Source: Pedobacter ginsengisoli
GTDB taxonomy: Bacteria > Bacteroidota > Bacteroidia > Sphingobacteriales > Sphingobacteriaceae
Assembly (NCBI RefSeq): GCF_030244015.1
Contig: NZ_JASSYX010000001.1
Coordinates: 248,001 to 312,000, forward strand
Direction of reading: 5' to 3'
DNA: 64,000 nucleotides
The notes below the pieces were generated by a model. That model saw only the letters and a list, made by a program, of their open reading frames with translations, made no database searches and was not told the DNA's origin. This document shows positions 35,063 through 45,765 of this stretch, one piece after another. Every line of letters starts with the position of its first letter. Positions within the stretch are counted from its first letter, which is position 1. A program made the translations under genes and the position numbers.

Positions 35063-37155
35063 TGAGTATCAGAGCAAACATATTATTGCGTGTTTATTTG
35101 TCTTTTGGGCTGATCGTGCTGTTTGCCGTGGCAGTACTGGTCAGGCTTTGTGACGTACAATTTGTAGAGGGACAGAAATGGCGTGCCATGGCCGATAGTC
35201 TCTCTACAAAGTATGTCTCTGTGGAAGCTGCCAGGGGGAATATCTATTCTGTGGACGGAAGTTTGCTCGCTACTTCGATACCTGAGTATGAACTGCGGAT
35301 GGATACCTACGCTGGGGGTATAAGTGATAAGGAGTTGTTTGACAGTAAGGTTGATTCTTTGGCATTTAGTCTTTCCAGGTTTTTTAAGGATAAGTCTGCA
35401 AAAGAATATTCCCGATATCTGAGGGCTGCGAGGAGGGACAGTGCCCGTTATTTATTAATTAGAAGAAAGGTTGGTTATCAGGAGTTAAAGACGATCCGGA
35501 CATTCCCGCTTTTTAACGTGGGAAAATATACGGGCGGTTTGATCGCTGTTCAGCAGAATAAGCGGATTTTGCCGTTTAAATACCTTGCGGCAAGAACAAT
35601 AGGATATAAAAATGAAAATGTAAGCAATGGTGTAGGCCTGGAGGGTGCATTTGGTGAGTATATTAACGGAGAAAGCGGAAAAAGGCTTGTGCAAAGGATA
35701 TCCGGAGGCGTCTGGATGCCGGTTAATGACGAAGCCGAAATTGCCCCGAAAGAAGGGGCAGATATCATTTCTACGATAGATATTAACATGCAGGACCTGG
35801 CGCAGAATGCGCTGGAAAAACAGTTAAAACTTAGTGATGCACATCATGGTGCCGTTATTCTGATGGAAGTGGCGACCGGCGAAATCAGGGCAATTGCAAA
35901 TTATACCAGGGTAGCTAAGGGAGAGTACAAGGAAACTTTTAACTATGCGATTGCCGGAAATCAGGATCCGGGATCGACCTTTAAACTGGCATCCTATATG
36001 GCTTTGCTCGAAGATGAAAAGGTGGATACAAACTCGATGATCGGAACCGGTAACTATCAGGTTCCTGGCAAGCTGATCAAGGATTCGCATGGAAGTATCG
36101 GTGTAGTCACGGTAAAGAAGGCATTTACCGAATCTTCCAATGCGGCCATAGCGCAAATGGTCAACACACATTATAGAAATGATCAATCCGCCTTTACAGA
36201 CCATTTATATAGATGGCATTTGAACGAAAAACTAGGTCTGCAAATTCCTGGTGAGGCCCAGCCGGTTGTGAAAAATCCAAACAACAAAAGCTGGAATAAG
36301 AATATGACGCTAGCTCAAATGGCTTATGGCTACGAAATGCAACTGACTCCGTTGAAAATGCTTTCGTTTTACAACGCAGTCGCCAACAATGGAAAATATG
36401 TCGCACCCATCTTCGTAAAAGAGATCAGAAAACTCGGGAACCCTATTGAACAGTTTAAGGCCCGGGTCATTAACGAGAAGATCTGTTCAGATGCAACTTT
36501 AGGAAAGTTAAGAGCAATGCTGGAGGGTGTATTCACTGAAGGAACAGGCAAAAGTCTGGCATCAAAGTTTTATAAGATTGCCGGTAAGACTGGTACTGCC
36601 CAAGTTGCTGATGACAACAAAGGCTATGCTAAAAAGCAATACCAGAGTTCTTTTTGTGGTTATTTTCCGGCCGATAATCCAAAGTATTCACTGATTGTGG
36701 TGATCAATGAACCGAAGGGTGCATATTACGCAGCTGCAGTTGCAGGCCCGCCTTTTAGAGAGATTGCAGACCGCATTTACGCGAGAGATGCTCAAATGTA
36801 CAATGCTGTTGAAGAACATCTGGTTGGGAACACCCAAAATCCGGAGGCGAAGGCCGGACAAAGTAAGGCTGTGAAAAAAGTGTATAATGCGTTTGGGATT
36901 AAAACACTTTATGCTGCCAAATCAGATTATTTTAATGCTGTTGATACCAATAACGGAGTAGTATACGAAGACCTGAGCATGTTGAAAGGTGTCATGCCTA
37001 ATGTTAAGGGAATGGGACTTAAAGATGCACTATATCTTCTTGGAAATGCCGGTTTAAAGACAAGGGTAAAAGGAAGCGGAAAAGTGATGGGGCAGTCTAT
37101 ACTGGCCGGCAGTAAAATTGGAAGGGGATTGTTAGTGCAAATAGAATTACAATAA
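35062..37155 (+). CDS. ftsI: Division-specific transpeptidase (PBP3/FtsI) with C-terminal PASTA domain
   Basis: A 697-residue class B penicillin-binding protein that cross-links septal peptidoglycan. It has an N-terminal membrane anchor (about 10-28), a PBP dimerisation domain (about 50-215) and a transpeptidase domain. The catalytic motifs are S305-T-F-K308, S358-S-N360 and K509-T-G-T512. A single PASTA domain fills about residues 640-697 (SMLKGVMPNVKGMGLKDALY). PASTA modules are absent from Proteobacterial FtsI but usual in this phylum. The ATG overlaps the ftsL stop by 1 bp. Confidence 0.95.
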   Translation: MSIRANILLRVYLSFGLIVLFAVAVLVRLCDVQFVEGQKWRAMADSLSTKYVSVEAARGNIYSVDGSLLATSIPEYELRMDTYAGGISDKELFDSKVDSLAFSLSRFFKDKSAKEYSRYLRAARRDSARYLLIRRKVGYQELKTIRTFPLFNVGKYTGGLIAVQQNKRILPFKYLAARTIGYKNENVSNGVGLEGAFGEYINGESGKRLVQRISGGVWMPVNDEAEIAPKEGADIISTIDINMQDLAQNALEKQLKLSDAHHGAVILMEVATGEIRAIANYTRVAKGEYKETFNYAIAGNQDPGSTFKLASYMALLEDEKVDTNSMIGTGNYQVPGKLIKDSHGSIGVVTVKKAFTESSNAAIAQMVNTHYRNDQSAFTDHLYRWHLNEKLGLQIPGEAQPVVKNPNNKSWNKNMTLAQMAYGYEMQLTPLKMLSFYNAVANNGKYVAPIFVKEIRKLGNPIEQFKARVINEKICSDATLGKLRAMLEGVFTEGTGKSLASKFYKIAGKTGTAQVADDNKGYAKKQYQSSFCGYFPADNPKYSLIVVINEPKGAYYAAAVAGPPFREIADRIYARDAQMYNAVEEHLVGNTQNPEAKAGQSKAVKKVYNAFGIKTLYAAKSDYFNAVDTNNGVVYEDLSMLKGVMPNVKGMGLKDALYLLGNAGLKTRVKGSGKVMGQSILAGSKIGRGLLVQIELQ

Positions 37156-37156
37156 G

Positions 37157-38614
37157 ATGCAGCTGCAGGAATTATTATATGGAATAGCAATAACCAACCT
37201 CATTGGTACAACCAACAGGGAAGTCAGTGAATTGGTTTTCGATTCCCGCCAGGTACGGGAAGGCGATGTTTTCTTTGCCATCAGGGGAACTTTGTCTGAT
37301 GGGCATGATTACATTTCTTCAACCATTGAAAAAGGAGCATCTGTCGTAATTTGTGAGCAAGTCCCTCGGGAGCTCAAGGCATCAGTTACTTATATTGCTG
37401 TTGCAGACAGCGCTGTCGCCCTGGGGATCATGGCTGCTAATTTTTGTGAAAATCCGGCTTCGAAATTAAAGTTAATTGGAATTACCGGGACAAACGGTAA
37501 GACTACTATTGCTACTTTATTGTTTAAGCTTTTTCGTGGATTAGGGTTTAAGAGCGGGTTAATATCTACGGTGCAGAATCACATTAATGAGCAGGTTATT
37601 CCGGCTACACACACTACGCCCAATCCGATAGCTTTGAATAAGCTTTTGAAAGACATGGTGGATGCCGGCTGCAGTTATTGCTTTATGGAGGTCAGCTCCC
37701 ACGCAATAGTTCAGCACAGGATTGCGGGCCTGACTTTTTCAGGAGGCGTGTTTTCCAATATAACCCACGACCATTTAGATTTTCATTTAACTTTTGACAA
37801 TTACCTTAAGGCTAAGAAGCAATTTTTTGATTCGTTGCCGAAATCAGCGTTTGCGCTAACGAATACCGACGATAAAAATGGCATGGTGATGCTGCAAAAT
37901 ACCAGGGCATCAAAGAAAACCTATGCCTTGAAGCAACTGGCTGATTTCAAGGCCAGGATTATCGAAAATAGTTTTAGAGGATTGCATCTGGATGTTAACG
38001 GTGCTGATGTTTTCTTTAAGCTGGTCGGTTCTTTTAACGCTTATAATTTGCTTGCTGTTTATGGTACGGCAATGCTGCTCGAACAGGATCCGCTTGATGT
38101 GTTGACCATATTAAGTAACCTTGACGGTGCGGAGGGAAGATTTGACTATATCCTGTCGCCTCAGAAAATCATAGGGATAGTGGATTACGCACATACCCCT
38201 GATGCTGTACAGAATGTCCTGAGCACCATTCAAAATATAAGAAAGGGAAATGAGCAGGTGATTACTGTAATTGGCTGCGGGGGTGACAGGGATAAAAGTA
38301 AAAGACCGGTCATGGCGCAGGTGGCCTGTGACTGGAGTGATAAAGTTATCCTGACATCTGACAATCCAAGAACAGAAGATCCGCAGGTAATTGTGAATGA
38401 TATGGAAGCTGGCGTTTCACCTACAAACAGGCGTAAGACCTTAGTCATACTGGACAGAAAAGAGGCCATTAAAACTGCTTGTCTTCTGGCCAAACCGGGA
38501 GACATTATTCTCCTTGCGGGAAAAGGTCATGAAAAATACCAGGAAATCAATGGAGTTAGAAACCATTTTGACGATAAAGAGATATTAACCGAACAATTTA
38601 ACCTAATCAGCTAA
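37157..38614 (+). CDS. murE: UDP-MurNAc-tripeptide synthetase MurE (meso-DAP adding)
   Basis: A 485-residue Mur ligase that adds the third residue of the peptidoglycan stem peptide. The ATP-binding motif [13 protein letters not shown] lies near residues 111-123. The DNPR motif at 402-405 is the signature for meso-diaminopimelate rather than lysine, in line with the dapA gene in this window. It sits 1 bp after ftsI and overlaps mraY by 1 bp. Confidence 0.96.
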   Translation: MQLQELLYGIAITNLIGTTNREVSELVFDSRQVREGDVFFAIRGTLSDGHDYISSTIEKGASVVICEQVPRELKASVTYIAVADSAVALGIMAANFCENPASKLKLIGITGTNGKTTIATLLFKLFRGLGFKSGLISTVQNHINEQVIPATHTTPNPIALNKLLKDMVDAGCSYCFMEVSSHAIVQHRIAGLTFSGGVFSNITHDHLDFHLTFDNYLKAKKQFFDSLPKSAFALTNTDDKNGMVMLQNTRASKKTYALKQLADFKARIIENSFRGLHLDVNGADVFFKLVGSFNAYNLLAVYGTAMLLEQDPLDVLTILSNLDGAEGRFDYILSPQKIIGIVDYAHTPDAVQNVLSTIQNIRKGNEQVITVIGCGGDRDKSKRPVMAQVACDWSDKVILTSDNPRTEDPQVIVNDMEAGVSPTNRRKTLVILDRKEAIKTACLLAKPGDIILLAGKGHEKYQEINGVRNHFDDKEILTEQFNLIS

Positions 38615-39861
38615 TGTTGTATTATTTATTTGAATATCTGAATCGCCATTACGATTTTCCGGGACTGGGAGTATTTCAATACATCACTTTCCGTACCTCT
38701 TTAGCTGTTATCATCTCTTTGATCATCACGACGGTTTACGGACGAAGAATTATCAATTACCTGCAGAAAATGCAGGTTGGGGAAACGGTAAGGAATCTTG
38801 GCCTTGAAGGGCAAATGCAGAAGCAGGGTACTCCAACTATGGGTGGGATCATGATTTTGCTCGGAATTTTAGTCCCGACCTTATTATTGGCCAATCTTTC
38901 AAATATTTATGTCATACTCATGATCGTGACAACGATATGGATGGGTGTAATTGGTTTTGTAGACGATTACATTAAGGTATTCAGAAAAAATAAAGAAGGT
39001 CTGGCCGGCAGGTTCAAGATTGTTGGCCAGGTTGGGCTTGCTGTAATTATCGGCTGGACCATGTATTTCAATCCAAATATCGTAGTCCGGCAAACTGTCG
39101 ACGATGCTGGCATTTTAACAGCTAAGGCGCCTATGGTGTTGAGGCAGAAGGGAGAACATTTTTATTATACCCAGGATGTAAAATCCACGTTGACCAATGT
39201 GCCTTTTTATAAAAATAATGAGTTTGACTACGCTAAGGTTCTTAAGTTTTTAGGTCCCGGATATGAGAAGTATGCGGTTTTTGTTTTCTTACTGGTTGTG
39301 ATCATCATTGTGACCGCTGTTTCTAATGGGGCTAATATTACCGATGGAATAGATGGTCTGGCGACGGGTACTTCTGCCATAATTGGGGTTACACTGGGTT
39401 TACTGGCTTATGTATCCGGTAATACTGTCATCGCTGATTACCTGAATATCATGTATATACCCAATTCGGGGGAGCTGATGATATTTGCGGGGGCATTTGT
39501 AGGTGCATGTGTTGGATTTCTATGGTACAACTCTTACCCTGCACAGGTGTTTATGGGCGATACCGGAAGTCTTGCAATAGGTGGGGTTATAGCCGCTTTT
39601 GCGATCATGATCCGCAAAGAGCTGCTGATCCCGGTACTCTGCGGGGTATTTCTGATCGAGAACATCTCCGTTATGCTGCAGGTAGGATGGTTTAAATATA
39701 CCAAAAGGAAATACGGGGAGGGACGCAGGGTTTTCCTGATGGCACCGCTACATCACCACTATCAGAAAAAAGGGTATCACGAGGCTAAGATCGTAACACG
39801 GTTTTGGATCATAGGGATATTGCTGGCTATTATCACTATCGTCACTTTAAAACTAAGATAA
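38614..39861 (+). CDS. mraY: Phospho-MurNAc-pentapeptide transferase MraY
   Basis: A 415-residue inner-membrane enzyme that makes lipid I from UDP-MurNAc-pentapeptide and undecaprenyl phosphate. The motifs [21 protein letters not shown] with the catalytic Asp pair, [12 protein letters not shown] and [12 protein letters not shown] are present among about ten helices. An insertion between about residues 160 and 210 ([15 protein letters not shown] region) makes it longer than the roughly 360-residue Proteobacterial form. That is usual for Bacteroidota. Confidence 0.96.
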   Translation: MLYYLFEYLNRHYDFPGLGVFQYITFRTSLAVIISLIITTVYGRRIINYLQKMQVGETVRNLGLEGQMQKQGTPTMGGIMILLGILVPTLLLANLSNIYVILMIVTTIWMGVIGFVDDYIKVFRKNKEGLAGRFKIVGQVGLAVIIGWTMYFNPNIVVRQTVDDAGILTAKAPMVLRQKGEHFYYTQDVKSTLTNVPFYKNNEFDYAKVLKFLGPGYEKYAVFVFLLVVIIIVTAVSNGANITDGIDGLATGTSAIIGVTLGLLAYVSGNTVIADYLNIMYIPNSGELMIFAGAFVGACVGFLWYNSYPAQVFMGDTGSLAIGGVIAAFAIMIRKELLIPVLCGVFLIENISVMLQVGWFKYTKRKYGEGRRVFLMAPLHHHYQKKGYHEAKIVTRFWIIGILLAIITIVTLKLR

Positions 39862-41204
39862 TGGAGCGGCAAAAAATAGTGGTTTTAGGTGCCGGTGAAA
39901 GCGGTGTAGGAGCAGCGATTTTAGCTCAGAAGAAGGGGTTTGATGTCTTTGTGTCGGACTTCGGAACTATAGGCAATCAGTATAAAGAAAGTTTAAAGGA
40001 ATTGAAGATCCTGTTTGAAGAGAACCAACATACACAGGACCGGATTTTAGACGCGGCGGAAGTGATTAAAAGTCCGGGTATCCCTGATACGGCAGGAATA
40101 GTTAAAGAAATAAAGAGAAAAGGCATTCCTGTTATATCGGAAATCGAGTTTGCTAAGAGGTATACAAATGCTAAAACCATCTGCATAACGGGGTCAAACG
40201 GCAAGACGACAACTACAATGCTGACTTATCATATTTTGAATCGCGCGGGATTAAAGGTAGGGCTTGCCGGTAATATTGGAAATAGCTTCGCGGCTTTAGT
40301 GGCGGCTGAAGAATTTGATTGGTTTGTGCTGGAACTGTCGAGTTTTATGCTGGATGATATGTTTGATTTCAGAGCAAATATTGCTGTTCTGCTAAACATC
40401 ACACCTGATCACTTAGACAGGTATGACTATAAAATTGACAATTATGCTGCATCAAAAATGCGGGTAACCAGGAATCAAACTGCGGAAGATACTTTCATTT
40501 TCTGCGCAGACGATGAGGAAACATTGAAAGTTCTGAATCATGATCAGATAAAGTCGAAGAAATATCCATTCTCCATCAGAAGAAAGATTGAAAATGGAGC
40601 ATATCTGGAGAACAACAACATACATATAAATATAAACCTTAACGATCAATTGACCATGTCCATAACAGAGTTAGCCCTACAGGGTAAGCATAATATTTAC
40701 AACTCTATGGCTTCTGGCATAGTAGCTAAAGTATTAGACATCCGCAATACTACCATCCGGGAGAGTATGGGCGATTTCAAAAATATTGAACACCGGCTGG
40801 AACATGTTGCCAAAATTTCTGGTGTAGACTATATCAATGATTCGAAGGCTACAAATGTAAATTCTACATGGTATGCTCTGGAAAGTGTCGGGACCGATGT
40901 GATCCTGATTATGGGCGGCGTTGATAAAGGTAATGATTATAGTATGTTGAAAGATATGGTTCATCAGAAGGTCAAGGCCATTATATGCCTGGGAAAAGAC
41001 AATAAGCGAATTCATGAAGCATTTGAAGACGATGTAGAAATTATTGTCAATACATTTTCAGCACATGAAGCTGTACAGGTGGCCTATCACCTTGCAAAAA
41101 AAGGGGACACAGTACTGTTGTCGCCTGCCTGTGCAAGTTTTGATTTATTTAAGAATTACGAAGACAGGGGCAACCAGTTTAAGGCGGCTGTTAAAGAATT
41201 ATAA
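39861..41204 (+). CDS. murD: UDP-MurNAc-alanine:D-glutamate ligase MurD
   Basis: A Mur ligase of 447 residues that adds D-glutamate to UDP-MurNAc-L-Ala. The N-terminal Rossmann start [21 protein letters not shown] and the ATP motif ITGSNGKTTTTML are visible, and the C-terminal domain has ILIMGGVDKGNDY. I chose the ATG at 39861, which overlaps the mraY stop by one base in the TAATG pattern used elsewhere in this operon. Codons further upstream lie inside mraY. Confidence 0.95.
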   Translation: MERQKIVVLGAGESGVGAAILAQKKGFDVFVSDFGTIGNQYKESLKELKILFEENQHTQDRILDAAEVIKSPGIPDTAGIVKEIKRKGIPVISEIEFAKRYTNAKTICITGSNGKTTTTMLTYHILNRAGLKVGLAGNIGNSFAALVAAEEFDWFVLELSSFMLDDMFDFRANIAVLLNITPDHLDRYDYKIDNYAASKMRVTRNQTAEDTFIFCADDEETLKVLNHDQIKSKKYPFSIRRKIENGAYLENNNIHININLNDQLTMSITELALQGKHNIYNSMASGIVAKVLDIRNTTIRESMGDFKNIEHRLEHVAKISGVDYINDSKATNVNSTWYALESVGTDVILIMGGVDKGNDYSMLKDMVHQKVKAIICLGKDNKRIHEAFEDDVEIIVNTFSAHEAVQVAYHLAKKGDTVLLSPACASFDLFKNYEDRGNQFKAAVKEL

Positions 41205-41207
41205 TTT

Positions 41208-42377
41208 ATGATTGCAATTAATACACTTCTGGATAAGACAAAAGGTGATCGCTGGATCTGGCTGATCATTATTTTGTTGTCTATAATTTCTATTATGGTC
41301 GTGTATAGTTCCACCAGTACACTGGCCTTCAAAAGAGGTGTGGGCGTGGAAAAGTTATTGCTCACTAAACATGTTATTTTTGTGCTGATCGGTATTGCAA
41401 TGATATACATTGCGCACCTGCTGGACTACCGGTATTATGCCGGGATCTCTAAAATATTAATGCTCATTACCATTCCCTTGCTGGTGTATACGCTCATTTT
41501 TGGGGCTAACGTAAATGAAGCTTCCCGCTGGGTAAAAATACCGGTGATAGGTTTGACGTTCCAAACCTCAGATTTGGCTAAACTGGCTTTGATTACTTTT
41601 CTGGCTAGAATGCTCACGAAGAAACAGGAAAATATAAAGAATGTAAAGGAAGCATTTGTCCCGATAATGGGCTCGGTTTGTGTTGTGTTTGTTTTGATAG
41701 CATGGGCCAATCTATCTACGGCACTAATGCTGTTCGGAGTAAGTATTCTGCTGCTGATCATCGGAAGGATCAGTATCAAGCAGATTTTGCTGGTATGTGC
41801 CGGCGGATTTATATTGTTAGTGTTTGTGGCTTTTTTAGGCCCGAGAAGAGAAGTGTACAAGTCCCGTATCAATACATACCTGCATCCTGAACTGCAGAAT
41901 TCTGACAAAACATTTCAGTCTGACCACTCAAAAATTGCTTTGGCTTCCGGTGGGTTTTTCGGTAAAGGACCCGGCAACAGCATAGAGAAGAATTTTCTGC
42001 CGCATCCATATTCAGATTTTGTTTTTGCAATGATCATCGAAGAGTATGGTACTATCGGGGGCATTACTGTAATGGTGCTGTACCTGATATTGCTTTACCG
42101 GTGTATAAAAATTGTAACTAAAGCTCCTAAAGCTTTTGGGGCTTTGCTGGCTGCGGGTTTAAGCTTTAGTCTCACTATACAGGCTTTTGCTAACATGGCA
42201 GTTGCGGTCGGGTTGGGCCCTGTTACAGGTGTTCCACTGCCCCTGGTAAGTATGGGAGGGACATCGTTGTTATTCACGAGTATAGCATTTGGAATCATAT
42301 TGAGCGTGAGCAGAGATGTGGAAGAACATGACAGCAATAAAAAAATAATTATCGGTGAGATACCGGCAATGGCATAA
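41208..42377 (+). CDS. ftsW: Septal glycosyltransferase FtsW (SEDS family)
   Basis: A 389-residue SEDS protein with about ten membrane helices, which polymerises glycan strands from lipid II at the septum together with FtsI. Conserved SEDS features include the MVVYSSTS region, ASRWVKIPVIGLTFQTSDLAK near residues 105-125 and the GLGPVTGVPLPLVSMGGTS motif near the end. Its position next to murG, in the dcw operon with ftsI, favours FtsW over RodA. Confidence 0.93.
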   Translation: MIAINTLLDKTKGDRWIWLIIILLSIISIMVVYSSTSTLAFKRGVGVEKLLLTKHVIFVLIGIAMIYIAHLLDYRYYAGISKILMLITIPLLVYTLIFGANVNEASRWVKIPVIGLTFQTSDLAKLALITFLARMLTKKQENIKNVKEAFVPIMGSVCVVFVLIAWANLSTALMLFGVSILLLIIGRISIKQILLVCAGGFILLVFVAFLGPRREVYKSRINTYLHPELQNSDKTFQSDHSKIALASGGFFGKGPGNSIEKNFLPHPYSDFVFAMIIEEYGTIGGITVMVLYLILLYRCIKIVTKAPKAFGALLAAGLSFSLTIQAFANMAVAVGLGPVTGVPLPLVSMGGTSLLFTSIAFGIILSVSRDVEEHDSNKKIIIGEIPAMA

Positions 42378-42388
42378 TTAAGAAAATA

Positions 42389-43501
42389 ATGGAACCAACA
42401 AGGATTATAATTTCAGGTGGAGGGACAGGCGGACATATATTTCCGGCTATATCCATTGCTAATGCGCTTAGACGCATTGAGCCTGGATGTGATATTTTAT
42501 TTGTTGGGGCAACCGGCAGAATGGAAATGGAAAAAGTTCCGGCTGCAGGCTATAAAATTGTCGGTTTAAACATCAGCGGAATCCAGAGGGGGTCTATCGC
42601 CAAAAACCTGACTCTGCCGTTTAAAATGCTGGGAAGCCTTAGAAAGGCGATGCAGCTTATTGATGATTTCAGACCTGACGTGGTTGTCGGCGTGGGTGGA
42701 TATGCTTCTGCCCCGGTGTTGTTTGCAGCATCGTTAAAGGGCGTTCCTTATTTGATACAGGAACAAAATTCTTATGCCGGTATCACTAATAAATGGTTGG
42801 GCAAAAAAGCAGCGAAGGTTTGCGTTGCTTTTGATGGAATGGATCAGTTTTTTCCATCGGCTACTTTGCTGAAAACGGGAAACCCTGTAAGAAAGGATGT
42901 TGTTGACATCTTTAATAAGCATCATGCCGGAGCGGAGCTGCTTAAGCTTGATCCGCTTAAAAAAACAATCTTGGTTACTGGCGGAAGTCTGGGTGCGGGG
43001 ACATTAAATAAAAGCGTCGAAAAACATATTTCCAAATTGATCAGAGAGGATGTGCAGCTGGTATGGCAGACAGGGAAATATTATTATAAAGGAATTATCG
43101 AAAGACTGGGCCCGAATTTTCATCCAAATGTTCGTATTCTGGAATTTTTGAATAAAATGGACATGGCATATGCTGCTGCGGACGTGATCATTTCAAGGGC
43201 AGGTGCCGGGACAATCGCTGAACTTTGTATCATTAAAAAGCCGGTTATTTTGGTTCCTTCTCCAAATGTAGCGGAAGATCATCAAACCAAGAATGCGCTG
43301 GCTTTAGTTAAAAACAACGCGGCAGTTTTAATTTCGGACCGTTCTGCGGAAGATGCGCTTATTGTAGAGGCTCTGAATCTGTTAAAAGACGAGAATAGGA
43401 GCAAAATGCTTTCTGAGAATATTGGCAAAATGGCCCTTCCGGATGCAGACAACATTATTGCAAAACAGGTTTTGAATTTAACCAGGAAGGAGGGCAGGTA
43501 A
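42389..43501 (+). CDS. murG: Lipid II synthase MurG
   Basis: A 370-residue GT28 glycosyltransferase on the cytoplasmic face of the membrane. It transfers GlcNAc to lipid I to make lipid II. The N-terminal G-loop ISGGGTGGHIFPAISIA, the second G-loop VVGVGGYASAPVL and the donor-binding SRAGAGTIAELC motif are intact. It is 11 bp after ftsW and 2 bp before murC. Confidence 0.96.
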   Translation: MEPTRIIISGGGTGGHIFPAISIANALRRIEPGCDILFVGATGRMEMEKVPAAGYKIVGLNISGIQRGSIAKNLTLPFKMLGSLRKAMQLIDDFRPDVVVGVGGYASAPVLFAASLKGVPYLIQEQNSYAGITNKWLGKKAAKVCVAFDGMDQFFPSATLLKTGNPVRKDVVDIFNKHHAGAELLKLDPLKKTILVTGGSLGAGTLNKSVEKHISKLIREDVQLVWQTGKYYYKGIIERLGPNFHPNVRILEFLNKMDMAYAAADVIISRAGAGTIAELCIIKKPVILVPSPNVAEDHQTKNALALVKNNAAVLISDRSAEDALIVEALNLLKDENRSKMLSENIGKMALPDADNIIAKQVLNLTRKEGR

Positions 43502-43503
43502 TA

Positions 43504-44856
43504 ATGGAACTGAAAAACATTCAAAGGGTTTATTTTATTGGAATAGGTGGGATTGGTATGAGTGCGGTCGCCCGTTATTTCATGAGCAGGGGGTGCAAAG
43601 TTTTCGGCTATGATAAAACACGTACGCATCTGACAATGGCTCTGGAAGAGGAGGGGGTTTCAGTTACTTATGACGATGACAAGGGGGCAATACCCGCTGA
43701 TTTTCTGATTGACAGTAACAAGAATCTGATTGTTTATACTCCTGCTATTCCTAAAAATTCTGAAATTATAAGGTATTTTAGAGAAAATGGACTGAAAATG
43801 CGGAAGCGGTCTGAAGTTCTGGGTATTATCAGTAAAGGACAGTTCTGTATCGCAGTAGCCGGAACACATGGGAAAACTACAACTTCAAGTATTATTGCGC
43901 ATATCCTGACGGACACCGGATATGGATGTACCGCGTTTTTAGGCGGAATAGCCACTAATTATAATACTAATTTTTTGATTGGTAATAATGATGTGGTTGT
44001 AGTTGAAGCTGATGAATACGATCGTTCTTTTTTGACTTTGCACCCGGATATCACTGTGATTACGTCAATGGATGCGGATCATTTGGATATTTATGGTGAT
44101 GCTGCCCAGCTCAGTGAATCGTTCTGTTTGTTTGCGTCGCAATTAAAGGCCGGTGGTGCATTGTTCGTTAAAAATGGCTTGCCTATTGATGGTATAAGTT
44201 ATAGCGCAGGAGGTAATTCGCCGGTTAGGGGTGATAATATAAGAATTGAAGGGTCAAATTTCTTATTTGATTATACTGATCATAAAGTCAATATTGAGGG
44301 CATACAGTTGATGTTGCCGGGAAGACATAACGTGGAAAATACAGTGGCAGCTATTGCTGTCGCCCTTGAAATAGGGATAGCCAGTGATAAAATAAAACGA
44401 GCTATCTCTAATTTTAAAGGAGTTAAAAGAAGATTTGAATATATTGTAAAAACTGATCAGCATATATATATTGATGATTATGCGCATCACCCTAAAGAAC
44501 TGGAAGCATGTTTTCATGCGGTGAGGCAGCTGTATCCGAACAGGAAGCTAACCGTGATTTTTCAACCACATTTATTCTCGAGAACAAAGGATTTTGCAGA
44601 TGAATTTGCCGCAGTATTGGGTACAGTGGATGAACTGATGCTATTGGAAGTTTACCCCGCCCGGGAATTGCCACTTCCTGGTATCGATGCTCAATTCCTG
44701 CTGGATAAGATCAGATTGAAAGAGAAGCAGATTTTTGAAAAAGAGGCAGCGCTTAAAAAGATACAGATGAACAAACCCGCTTTACTTTTAACCGTGGGCG
44801 CGGGAGATATTGATACATTGATACAACCACTTAAAACTTTGTTGACAGATGCTTAA
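43504..44856 (+). CDS. murC: UDP-MurNAc:L-alanine ligase MurC
   Basis: A 450-residue Mur ligase that adds the first amino acid of the stem peptide. The GIGGIGMSAVARYFMSRG N-terminus, the ATP motif AGTHGKTTTSSI and DDYAHHPKELEA are diagnostic of MurC. It overlaps ftsQ by 8 bp, so translation is likely coupled. Confidence 0.96.
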   Translation: MELKNIQRVYFIGIGGIGMSAVARYFMSRGCKVFGYDKTRTHLTMALEEEGVSVTYDDDKGAIPADFLIDSNKNLIVYTPAIPKNSEIIRYFRENGLKMRKRSEVLGIISKGQFCIAVAGTHGKTTTSSIIAHILTDTGYGCTAFLGGIATNYNTNFLIGNNDVVVVEADEYDRSFLTLHPDITVITSMDADHLDIYGDAAQLSESFCLFASQLKAGGALFVKNGLPIDGISYSAGGNSPVRGDNIRIEGSNFLFDYTDHKVNIEGIQLMLPGRHNVENTVAAIAVALEIGIASDKIKRAISNFKGVKRRFEYIVKTDQHIYIDDYAHHPKELEACFHAVRQLYPNRKLTVIFQPHLFSRTKDFADEFAAVLGTVDELMLLEVYPARELPLPGIDAQFLLDKIRLKEKQIFEKEAALKKIQMNKPALLLTVGAGDIDTLIQPLKTLLTDA

Positions 44857-45763
44857 AAGGATTAATTGGAAACTGGTATTTAAATGTTTTGGCTGGGTAG
44901 TCTGCCTGGCTGGTCTTGTTGCGCTCATGAGTTTCATAGGTATCAAAAAGAAAGATATTTTGTGTAATGACATTAAAGTACTCATTCCAGGGGCTGATAA
45001 TTTTATAGAAAGAGAAGAAATTGATGCCATTTTAAAGCAGGGACAGGGATCACTGATAGGCCGGCGTTTAAATGACATCAACTTTGAGAAAATAGAAAGA
45101 ACGATTAAAAGCAATCCTTTTATTGCTTTTGCCAAGGTTTATGCGGATATGGACGGAACGGTTCATATTGAAATTCAACAGCGACAACCAGTTTTAAGGG
45201 TCGTCAATGCAAATGATCAGGATTTCTATATCGATATGAACGGTTTGAAAATGCCTGTATCGTCCAATTTTACTGCAAATGTCCTGGCGGCTAATGGTAA
45301 GATACTGGAACATTTTAGTGGCAAAGTAGATACATTGATAACTGCAACTGCGAAAGACCTGTATAAGGCTGCACTTTATATCAAACAGGACACATTGTGG
45401 GAAGCGCAGATAGAACAGATTTTTGTAAATGACAAGAATGATATAGAACTGATCCCCAGGGTAGGGAATCAGCGGATCATATTAGGTACTGCTGACTCGC
45501 TTGATGTTAAGATGAGGAATCTGCTGGCTTTTTATAAACAAACTATGCCTAAGGTTGGATGGAACACTTACAAAACAATAAATATCAAGTATACCAATCA
45601 AATTGTCTGCGAGAAAGCCAGGACAGATACGCTGTCTTCAGGCGTTGACAAAGAGATCCCTGTAAAGGACAACGATGATGAGGCAAGGGAAATAGGACAG
45701 GATTCTGTGGCTAACCACATATCTGGAAAAACAAATAGTAATAAACTCAACAAATCAATATAA
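44849..45763 (+). CDS. ftsQ: Cell division protein FtsQ/DivIB
   Basis: A 304-residue bitopic divisome protein. One helix near residues 12-30 is followed by a periplasmic POTRA-like domain (about 43-118) and a beta domain. The C-terminal tail of about 45 polar residues is unusual in length but low in complexity. The call rests on topology, on the ...QRQPVLRVVN... segment typical of FtsQ and on position between murC and ftsA. Together with FtsL it would recruit FtsW/FtsI. Confidence 0.87.
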   Translation: MLKRINWKLVFKCFGWVVCLAGLVALMSFIGIKKKDILCNDIKVLIPGADNFIEREEIDAILKQGQGSLIGRRLNDINFEKIERTIKSNPFIAFAKVYADMDGTVHIEIQQRQPVLRVVNANDQDFYIDMNGLKMPVSSNFTANVLAANGKILEHFSGKVDTLITATAKDLYKAALYIKQDTLWEAQIEQIFVNDKNDIELIPRVGNQRIILGTADSLDVKMRNLLAFYKQTMPKVGWNTYKTINIKYTNQIVCEKARTDTLSSGVDKEIPVKDNDDEAREIGQDSVANHISGKTNSNKLNKSI

Positions 45764-45765
45764 TC

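Noticed and set aside
41435-41908. 157-codon minus-strand open frame inside ftsW
   Set aside because: It is antisense to conserved SEDS sequence in the middle of the dcw operon, with no protein-like features.
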